Source: Microcoleus sp. CAWBG506 (GTDB lineage Bacteria; Cyanobacteriota; Cyanobacteriia; Cyanobacteriales; Microcoleaceae). From it: DNA of 64,000 nt. Made by a program: the position numbers and the translations under genes. The stretch lies in assembly GCA_020883125.1 (NCBI GenBank), contig JAHREW010000013.1:2213-66212 (forward strand), written 5' to 3'. This document shows, piece by piece, positions 57,140 to 64,000 of this stretch (position 1 is its first letter; each line of letters opens with the position of its first letter). The notes beneath the pieces are model-generated. The model was not told the origin of the DNA, searched no databases, and saw only the letters and a list, made by a program, of their open reading frames with translations.

Positions 57140-58186
57140 TTATTTTCCTAACGCACCGAGACCTTGTACTTGGACGGTTGCTGTGGGGAAAAATGCCGAA
57201 CTGGTGGTTTTAAATTCAGCATCGTTGGCTTGAAGGCGGCGCAGGCTATTTCCTCTGATTGTGACTCTGGCTATGTTTTTAGCTGTATCTACACAAGCGT
57301 AGAAGCTGTGGGTTGGGTTGGATGATCTGTCTGTTATTAGTAAATCATTGGGATTGAATGCTGCTGGTGCTGGTGGAGGGGTGACACCAAGAAGAGTTTG
57401 ACACTGAACTCCGGTAGGTACTGGAACATTAGCTGTACTGTGGTCGATGTAGTTAACCAATACTTCTGGATTAGGAAAACCGGCTCCCATCGTCACATTT
57501 ACTGTGGGCTTACTAAAGTCAAAGTCTTTATTAAAAGCATCACTGCCTTGTTGAGCATCAGTTAAATCCGTCTTATCGTAATAAGGTTTTGTGGCATCTG
57601 TTGTGTAGGGATTTCTAATTGGCTCCCTAATTTCATAGCGGGCTATACGGGTAGGACAAGTGCCTCCTGAAGGCTGACACCAAGTAGGGTTAGGTGTAGT
57701 ATCTTGAATCTGGTAGTAGGCAACTAATGATAGTACATAGGTGTCGTTGCATTCGGTAGGTTTATTTTTGCACTCGCTTGGTTTTTTTGTACTAACAGTG
57801 GAATTAATAGGAAGAGAATTTTTCATCTGCTGTCGTTTCCACAATACTATAATTGGAGTACCAGTAGTATTTGCAGGAGCAGGAGGAAGTTTAGTTTTGA
57901 TATCGGTGATTCCTTTGCCATCGTAAATATAAATAGCTTGGCTCAAATCTTGGGCGATGAAATCAACGGTGGCCTGAAGGTCTTGCTCGGTGTTTGATTT
58001 GACTTGTTCCCTTCTGTCGGTATTCAGCATATCGACTACAAAACCGAGCATGGGCGTGATGATGAGAAATGCCATGATTGCTCCGACTAATAGCTCGACC
58101 AGAGTCATTCCCTTTTCTGTTTTAGCTAGTCCAGAATGGTTTTGGTGGTGTTGAGTTTTCAGAAGCAATTTGAGTAAAGTTTTCAT
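57140..58186 (-). CDS. hpsC: PilW-like pseudopilin, HpsC-like
   Basis: This 348-residue protein has a prepilin-type N-terminus (EKGMTLVELLVGAIMAFLII) with the Glu at position +5 after cleavage, and a hydrophobic helix to ~60. The large C-terminal globular domain contains many Cys and Pro residues and KSNTEQDLQATVDFIAQDLS, typical of PilW/PulJ proteins. The ATG at 58186 with AAGGAAGAAG before it is preferred over an upstream TTG. The order HpsA-like, HpsB-like, this gene recalls the hps (hormogonium polysaccharide) locus. The name is by gene order and family; medium confidence. Confidence 0.75.
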   Translation of the reverse strand: MKTLLKLLLKTQHHQNHSGLAKTEKGMTLVELLVGAIMAFLIITPMLGFVVDMLNTDRREQVKSNTEQDLQATVDFIAQDLSQAIYIYDGKGITDIKTKLPPAPANTTGTPIIVLWKRQQMKNSLPINSTVSTKKPSECKNKPTECNDTYVLSLVAYYQIQDTTPNPTWCQPSGGTCPTRIARYEIREPIRNPYTTDATKPYYDKTDLTDAQQGSDAFNKDFDFSKPTVNVTMGAGFPNPEVLVNYIDHSTANVPVPTGVQCQTLLGVTPPPAPAAFNPNDLLITDRSSNPTHSFYACVDTAKNIARVTIRGNSLRRLQANDAEFKTTSSAFFPTATVQVQGLGALGK

Positions 58187-58247
58187 TTTGACTTCTTCCT
58201 TTGCCAAATGGTACGAAACATTTTTGATTCACAATGATTTTGATTGA

Positions 58248-58919
58248 TTACTTACAGGCAGTGGTGCTAGGAGCATTGGTTGTACGATCTAGGATGCGTG
58301 TACAGAGCGATTGATAGGCGGAACCTCCTGTAGAAGGGGGAATTTCTGTAGACATTTCTACTACTGGTAGTGTCAGATTGCCCAAACCAGAACCCACAAT
58401 TGATTGTTTTGTCGTAGTCGGTGGATTTTTCAAAGTTACACCTGAAGCAAAGGAATCAGCCCTGTAAACCCGCACTAAAAGCTGGTAGCCTTTTGATGTC
58501 GGATCGTCAGCAGTAATAGAGGCATCGGAATTTAGCCAAGCACCCTGAACGTAAAAGTCCTTGTTGCTACTCGTTTGACAACCTCCTCCATCCGTGTCAA
58601 CGCAGTATAAATTGCTTGGATTTTGATTCGGTGGCGCTGGTGCTTCCGCCAACTTCCCTGATCTTTTTATTGGGAATCCTGGTATGGTTCCACCTTTTTT
58701 GAGCGCCCCCGTCCTGAGAGCGTCGATGTAAGTTCTCGCCGCCTGGGTGGCTAGTTCCATCCGTTTGGCTTGGACGCGAGTGGCTACTGAATAAGCCATA
58801 ACAGGGGCGATCGCAATCATTAGCACCGAAACTACAATCATCGCTACCAAGGACTCGATAATCGTGTAGCCGGCGTCTTGAGATTTGTCTAAACTTTGGG
58901 TCTTTTGGTGTTTGATCAT
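58248..58919 (-). CDS. hpsB: PilV/GspI-like pseudopilin, HpsB-like
   Basis: This 223-residue pseudopilin has a prepilin cleavage site DAGYTIIESL and a following helix (VAMIVVSVLMIAIAPVMAYS). The C-terminal part contains ELATQAARTYIDALRTG and several Cys. The ATG at 58919 with GGAG eight bases upstream is preferred over an in-frame GTG at 58946. It sits 46 bp after the HpsA-like gene and 61 bp before the PilW-like gene on the same strand, so an operon is likely. It should be inserted in the membrane and help assemble a pseudopilus used in polysaccharide secretion and gliding. Confidence 0.75.
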   Translation of the reverse strand: MIKHQKTQSLDKSQDAGYTIIESLVAMIVVSVLMIAIAPVMAYSVATRVQAKRMELATQAARTYIDALRTGALKKGGTIPGFPIKRSGKLAEAPAPPNQNPSNLYCVDTDGGGCQTSSNKDFYVQGAWLNSDASITADDPTSKGYQLLVRVYRADSFASGVTLKNPPTTTKQSIVGSGLGNLTLPVVEMSTEIPPSTGGSAYQSLCTRILDRTTNAPSTTACK

Positions 58920-58965
58920 AGTAAGCACTCCGCATTTGGAACTCACGAATTTGAGAGTTTAAAGG

Positions 58966-61900
58966 TCAGGAAAGGTTAGGACACTCTGTTAGTGGTTTTG
59001 TAGCGCTGTCATTGGCAGCATAGTTACCAGAGAGAGTGCGATCATATTTCAATTTTTCAGCACACAATAAAGCTTTTACCCAATCATCATCCCGGCTGAT
59101 TTCTCTGAAGTATTCGTCAGGTTTTTTCCCAGAAGCAGGGAGTGTGAATTTCTGGGCGAACAAGTCGGCGGACTGTGAAAGTAAACCTACATCAAATCCC
59201 CATTCCCTAGTGGGTGGAACGAAATAGCCGATCGTACCTTGACCTGTTTCTATTTTGTAAGTGATGCCATTGGGGTCATTGTTGAATAGGTTGGCATTAC
59301 CAATAACTGATAGATAGGGAGCTGTGGCGTAAGCACTGCGCTTGAATTGGATAAAGGAACCTGCGATCGAGTTAGTTTGACCTTTCCAATCTTCTATAAA
59401 GCGCGGTAAATTTTGCATACCACCATTTGTTTCGCCAACGGTGGCAGAGATAGCCCGTGAAGGAACATCATTTGATGCGACTATCAGGTTAAACTCTGTA
59501 GTTAGTGCTTTTTGTATCCATCGCGTTGTATCGTTGACGTTGTCGCCTATAACTGGGTTAACACCATTCTCCGGATTAGAATCTGTCGCCTGAATCTGCA
59601 AAGTAGGTCTTAGCTGTGGCTGCTCAACTGTATTAGCAAATCCGCCAGTACCTGTTGGTAGTTTGGCGTAAAACAGAGGTTTATCATTGTTATAGTCTCT
59701 TCCTCCCGTTGGAGTGGCTGGAGTCGTGCTTGTCGCATACCAAAGAGCGTTGGCTTTGGGCTGAGGCTGATCAGAGACAGTAGTTATGCTGGGATTTGGT
59801 GTTCTCCCGTCCACAGATACAGTACCTGTCCCAGCATAAAAATCTACTTGGTCACCAGCTTTAATTCCCAATGCCACAGGGATAGTGCCATTCAGTACCA
59901 GCTTACTTTGGTTAGCACCTGAGAGGTTTCGCACAAAAGCTACGCGACGGGGATATCTGCGATCGTCTGGATCTAGGGCTGGTGTAGCTGTTGTACCCGA
60001 CAATAGTTTAGCAAGAGCCGTGTTTTGTGGGACAGCGCCCGCCGGCTGATCTTCACCAGAATCAAGTTGCTGATTGTTATTTGCGTCAATACCAACTACC
60101 CAGTCACTAGGCCCGCAAGCTGAAACAGGCAACTTCCGGCAGATTTCCATGACATACTCTGGAAAACTAGCCCGTCGCTGAACTGGCGTAACAAAATTGT
60201 TGAAGTATGAACTGTTGGGATCATCACCTTTGCCGGTACTGCTGTAGTTTTCGTCTTTTGGTGTAACGGTAGTCCCCGCGCTTTGCCCGAACTTTTCTTC
60301 CTTTGTAATGTCAAAATCAGCACCGCTAGTCAGACCATTAGTGATGTAGTTGTTAGCACCAAAACCGTTAATCCGCCTCGCTGCTTTGGCTGTTACTTCT
60401 GTCTCTTTAACAGTCGTATCGGTCTTATTCCCATTTCCATTTAGGTCGAAATCGAAGACTGTTTCATTAGCAACTGGATCGGTATCAATAATATTATTCT
60501 TGCCATTGAAGTCATAGCCCACGATCGTAGTACCTGCATTATTTCTCAGGTCAAAATCTCCGTGATTGCGGAAACCGTACCGGAAGCCTTGCTGTAAATT
60601 ACCTGACACTGGCTCCGAAAGCAGCGTGATCGCATCGGAGAGCACTGTTGCCGCTCGCCAATTATCGCTGCCTCCGCATTTACCTGGGTATCGGGGGTCG
60701 CCATTCCGACAAGCAAAATCGGGATCGAGGTTGGTACCGAGTCTGCCATAGAAATCGCTTTCAGTCCAACTAAAAGCCCCTTTAAATTCCCTCTTGGTGT
60801 GTTGGTTAAATGTGCCTTGGATATACACCGGCAAGTTAGAAGTCAACAGCAAACCCTTCTCTTTGAATACGTCTGGCAAGGTTGTGACAGTTGTTGGTCT
60901 ACCCAAGCTAGATCCGTTAATCAGCATAATTCCGTGGGGACGACGGCTGGGGTCTAGCCGAGAATCCGTTGAGCTACTTAGCTGGCTGCGGGTTGCATCG
61001 ATCGCAGTGCCACTACTATTGGGACTACGATCGCTGAGATCGGGTGCTGCATCGTCGCGGCTGGCATATATGATGCCGCTATAAGGCAGCATATACTCTG
61101 GATTAAGGCTGTTGATGGCGGGAGTTCGCTTGTAGGGGATGGTTTTGTTCCTGAGCTGATTGATATCTAATTGCGTCACCCGAATTTCTAGGGGTTGTCG
61201 TTCTGCTAGGGGCTGGTCGTAATTTCCTGTTAGGTTCGCGCTCTGAGTTGCAGCCATCAAGCCCGTAGCAGTGGAAGAACTTAAGGGACTGCTGAGGCTA
61301 TAAGTCTCGTCCACCGCAGTAGCTGGATCGTCCTGGTCGATCGCCTTAATTTCCCTAGGATTGAGAAAAGCAACTTCTCGAATTGTCCCGTGAGCCAGAT
61401 AGGTATTATCAAAGCCTGAAGTCGGATTTGCCAAAATTTTAAAAGAGCAAAGGGTAGAGTCGATCGCAGCTTTTTCCGCCAAGCTGCGATCTGCGTCAGC
61501 CTTCTGCAAAGCATTCCTTAAGCTCTCGTTGACAAACCGACCGTCAGGAAAGACGATACTGGCTTGATAATTCAAGCGTTCCTCTGTTGTTGCTGCTGCT
61601 GGCTTGAGAAGCGATGGGTCAGTCAGGAGAGCAGGCGTCAGAGTTGCACCGCTTGGTCTGGCTGCGGGAGAGCCGTAGACGATGCCGTTATTGGATTTAC
61701 CATTGTTGTCTTTTCCCGATGGCAAATCTGGACGATTGAGACTGGAATCAAATAGAGTTGTACCCTTCTTGTATCGGTAGCTGGGATCGTAATAGCTGCT
61801 CACACAAGCCAGGGGTGAATCAGCTAATTTAGCAGTTTCAGTGTTTTGATCGCTTGTGTTGTCTGCATAGTGATAAATTGCAGTGGCGCGCATCCGCAGG

Positions 61901-63999
61901 TCGCCCTTAGCATATTTGGGAGTTCTGGGGTCAATGGTGTTGGTCAATACGGGTGTAGCAGTATTGGGCAAATCATTCCAAATTGCGGTCGTCAAAGGTG
62001 TCCAGCCAGTTCCAACAGGATTATTATTATAAACTTGAGAATTCGGGCCAGGTGACATCGGCATCGAATCTGGCCAAACAACCGGGAACTTTTCTACAAC
62101 AGCAGTAGTTGCCGGGTCGTCATAGAACTCCGATACTGAATTTGTCTTTGGATTGAAGACTTTGGGAGGTGGCAGAAAAGAATTGGTGCGCTCGTAAACA
62201 CCGGCACCCGTGATTACCCGCAGTCCACCAATGCCATCAACTGCTGTTTTCGGTGCTTGGGCTGCACTTTTTTCCCAGAATCCGTCCCGCTCAGATCCCC
62301 CGACATCAGCGAACTGCTTGACTTGGGGTTCCCGGTAGCGATATTCTGCATCTGAAGTAGGCGTAGTCTTATCGAGCCATGTAACAGGTTTTAATGTGTC
62401 TCTTCCTTCCTGACCCTCACCCACAAATTTGTTCAGTGTGGCACTCCATCTCAATGCTGGCAGGTTGTTGCCTACGACTATGCGATCGCCTAACTCGGAT
62501 TCTTTATTATTTTCCTGTACAGAATCTGGGCTGTTGGATGTCAGCCTGACACTTGTTGTATCGAGTTTAGTATTGGTATCAGAAGGTATAACCCAAGCAT
62601 CCACAGGTCTTAGAGCTTCCCCTGTACCGCCGAATGGAGATGTAGTCACCACTTTTGTTGTAGGGTTAACATAGCCAGCCAATGCGTTTCCACCTGCTGC
62701 CACTTCTGCAAACGGCACTTTCCGCGTCCGCAATCTAAAGTAAGATTCCAGTTTTTGTTCGCGAATTTCCTGTTGACGAGCAGCGCTGGGTTTTGTGGGG
62801 TCTGTTTCCTCTAGAACTTGTTTGGCAATGGCGTTCTTAACTTCCTGGGGATCGGAAGTATTTTTTAGTTGTTCGGAAACTAACAGACCGATGCGATCGG
62901 AATAAGCCTTGTTATTGTACATAACCCCCAAAGCACCATCTTTGTAGGCTACCGATTGAGCGCTTGGGCCTTTGATTGCTTTGGTGAGGACTGGATCTGT
63001 AGCTGTTTTTCCAAATAGATGAACTGCTATATCTTTTCCCTGGTTGTCATTACTGCCAGACCAGCCATTAACGACATTACCGCTAACTACTATTTTGCTA
63101 TTTTCTAGGTTGTAGAAACAAGATTCTTTGCTGCTAACGAGATAGAAAGCCACCGGGCCTGTACTCGTATTTGTGACCATCAAGTTACTGTTAGTAAATA
63201 TCCGTCCGTTCAGACGCAGGGCAGGACCAGGAGATACTTCTAAATCATCTTCATAAACCACCGCATTATTTTGTAGGGGAATGCGTTTTTGGTCTTGTTG
63301 ATACTCCAAAGCTGAGAAACTTGGAGTTCCTTTAAATATTTCGTATTTGTCTGCTGGATCCAGGCCCGTAATATTATTAGTAATCGGCACGTTCACTGTG
63401 TAGACAAAGAAGCTTTTTTTAAGTATGCCCTCTGCTTTGAACCAGTCGGAAGCGCCTACCAAACTTGAACTCGTACCTGCTGCGGCCTTGCAGATCGCAT
63501 TAGTAGAACTTTGGCCTATGGACATCGGAGGAGTTCTGGCTTCTAAACCCTTTCTAGATCTCTGAAACTCTCCTGTGTTGATATCGCGAGGTGGGCTGCG
63601 AAAATAGATCCCGTACAGGGTGTAGGTGTCATATTTACCATCGTTGTTAGTATCTACAGGGAACCTCCAAGCGGTATTTATCCTCTCACTTTCATTGATT
63701 TTAGTTTGGTCTGGGGGAGTAGTAATTACCTTTGAATTATCAATATCAAACTTAATCTGTAGAACATCCTCATCTCCAAATTGAAAGCGAGTTGAATCCA
63801 TCGCTTGATAGATAGTCAAGTCCGATGGTGTCTCAAGTGTTCCGCTTCCTCCAGGGGATAAGGCATACTGAATTTTCGCCTTAGCCCGATCGATCGCCGG
63901 AGTTGCCGCCGCCAATACCTGCTGATTCACCCGCACATTCCGAGCATTATTCGCCCGATCGAACGATCGCAGGGTAATCGCCACCGTCAGCAAAATCAC
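58966..63999 (-). CDS. hpsA: HpsA-like large extracellular protein, 5'-truncated by the window
   Basis: This very large protein (1677 residues visible; the N-terminus runs off the window, so the first codon shown is not the true start) resembles hormogonium polysaccharide protein HpsA. The visible start (LLTVAITLRSFDRANNARNV, then LAAATPAIDRAKAKIQYAL) looks like the end of a membrane helix followed by the conserved HpsA region. The body is rich in Asp/Asn/Thr/Gly, with many DxNxDG-like stretches (DTNNDGKYDTY, IDANNNQQLDSGED) that could bind calcium. Few Cys are present. Its role would be in slime or polysaccharide secretion for gliding motility. It heads the pseudopilin operon. Confidence 0.8.
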   Translation of the reverse strand: MILLTVAITLRSFDRANNARNVRVNQQVLAAATPAIDRAKAKIQYALSPGGSGTLETPSDLTIYQAMDSTRFQFGDEDVLQIKFDIDNSKVITTPPDQTKINESERINTAWRFPVDTNNDGKYDTYTLYGIYFRSPPRDINTGEFQRSRKGLEARTPPMSIGQSSTNAICKAAAGTSSSLVGASDWFKAEGILKKSFFVYTVNVPITNNITGLDPADKYEIFKGTPSFSALEYQQDQKRIPLQNNAVVYEDDLEVSPGPALRLNGRIFTNSNLMVTNTSTGPVAFYLVSSKESCFYNLENSKIVVSGNVVNGWSGSNDNQGKDIAVHLFGKTATDPVLTKAIKGPSAQSVAYKDGALGVMYNNKAYSDRIGLLVSEQLKNTSDPQEVKNAIAKQVLEETDPTKPSAARQQEIREQKLESYFRLRTRKVPFAEVAAGGNALAGYVNPTTKVVTTSPFGGTGEALRPVDAWVIPSDTNTKLDTTSVRLTSNSPDSVQENNKESELGDRIVVGNNLPALRWSATLNKFVGEGQEGRDTLKPVTWLDKTTPTSDAEYRYREPQVKQFADVGGSERDGFWEKSAAQAPKTAVDGIGGLRVITGAGVYERTNSFLPPPKVFNPKTNSVSEFYDDPATTAVVEKFPVVWPDSMPMSPGPNSQVYNNNPVGTGWTPLTTAIWNDLPNTATPVLTNTIDPRTPKYAKGDLRMRATAIYHYADNTSDQNTETAKLADSPLACVSSYYDPSYRYKKGTTLFDSSLNRPDLPSGKDNNGKSNNGIVYGSPAARPSGATLTPALLTDPSLLKPAAATTEERLNYQASIVFPDGRFVNESLRNALQKADADRSLAEKAAIDSTLCSFKILANPTSGFDNTYLAHGTIREVAFLNPREIKAIDQDDPATAVDETYSLSSPLSSSTATGLMAATQSANLTGNYDQPLAERQPLEIRVTQLDINQLRNKTIPYKRTPAINSLNPEYMLPYSGIIYASRDDAAPDLSDRSPNSSGTAIDATRSQLSSSTDSRLDPSRRPHGIMLINGSSLGRPTTVTTLPDVFKEKGLLLTSNLPVYIQGTFNQHTKREFKGAFSWTESDFYGRLGTNLDPDFACRNGDPRYPGKCGGSDNWRAATVLSDAITLLSEPVSGNLQQGFRYGFRNHGDFDLRNNAGTTIVGYDFNGKNNIIDTDPVANETVFDFDLNGNGNKTDTTVKETEVTAKAARRINGFGANNYITNGLTSGADFDITKEEKFGQSAGTTVTPKDENYSSTGKGDDPNSSYFNNFVTPVQRRASFPEYVMEICRKLPVSACGPSDWVVGIDANNNQQLDSGEDQPAGAVPQNTALAKLLSGTTATPALDPDDRRYPRRVAFVRNLSGANQSKLVLNGTIPVALGIKAGDQVDFYAGTGTVSVDGRTPNPSITTVSDQPQPKANALWYATSTTPATPTGGRDYNNDKPLFYAKLPTGTGGFANTVEQPQLRPTLQIQATDSNPENGVNPVIGDNVNDTTRWIQKALTTEFNLIVASNDVPSRAISATVGETNGGMQNLPRFIEDWKGQTNSIAGSFIQFKRSAYATAPYLSVIGNANLFNNDPNGITYKIETGQGTIGYFVPPTREWGFDVGLLSQSADLFAQKFTLPASGKKPDEYFREISRDDDWVKALLCAEKLKYDRTLSGNYAANDSATKPLTECPNLS

Positions 64000-64000
64000 C

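Noticed and set aside
60096-61514. Alternative frames within the HpsA-like gene
   Set aside because: All are shadows of a single long frame with consistent codon use.

Overview
The window looks like a chromosome segment of a filamentous, non-heterocystous cyanobacterium of the Oscillatoria/Microcoleus type. The evidence is two psbA (D1) genes, a cyanobacterial efp-accB pair, many HIP1 octamers (GCGATCGC), heptanucleotide tandem repeats, AGAAACCGGGTTTCT palindromes, several Uma2-type genes, very large multidomain histidine kinases, and a gene set resembling the hps pseudopilin genes used for gliding and slime secretion in hormogonia. The genus is an inference, because no rRNA is present.

Region by region: 1-6.4 kb holds a TPR-CHAT protease-like gene with a small downstream partner, an Uma2 gene, a DUF433 antitoxin-like gene whose DUF5615 toxin partner survives only as a 20-codon stub, and tRNA-Cys. 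6.6-11 kb holds metabolic genes (CpdA-like phosphodiesterase, cytoplasmic alpha-amylase, an SDR enzyme, CofG). 11.4-14 kb carries two nearly identical psbA genes, each with its own promoter and terminator. 14.4-20.2 kb holds a GerMN protein, an ArsR regulator, accB, efp, a TLP40/CYP38-like cyclophilin, a small membrane protein and a WD40 protein. 20.3-23.3 kb is a metal/cobalamin module: two CobW-type GTPases and a DUF1636 protein behind a cobalamin riboswitch.

23.4-30.6 kb is a mixed region: Uma2, two membrane-anchored envelope proteins, a vMAP-type HTH/pentapeptide protein with a nuclease-like tail, a solitary Phd antitoxin, clpX, cynS and a STAS protein. 30.8-47.5 kb is signalling: three multidomain kinases, a poly-HAMP kinase of 1937 residues, an Rre1-like response regulator, map, and a cheR gene fused by deletion to the tail of a lost cheB. 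48-54.7 kb holds an FAD oxidoreductase, a small membrane protein, tex and a class II aldolase. 55-64 kb is a minus-strand block of four pseudopilin-like genes and a very large HpsA-like protein cut by the window end.

The most interesting non-genic signal is a family of four ~121-bp miniature elements (18.4, 50.4, 51.1 and 53.6 kb). They have GGGWGCATC inverted ends and 8-bp target duplications. Their internal hairpin shows three compensatory base-pair changes between copies, so the structure itself appears to be maintained. Several broken genes (DUF5615 stub, cheB tail, IS remnants, a small ORF with an internal stop) were recovered from stretches that look empty.
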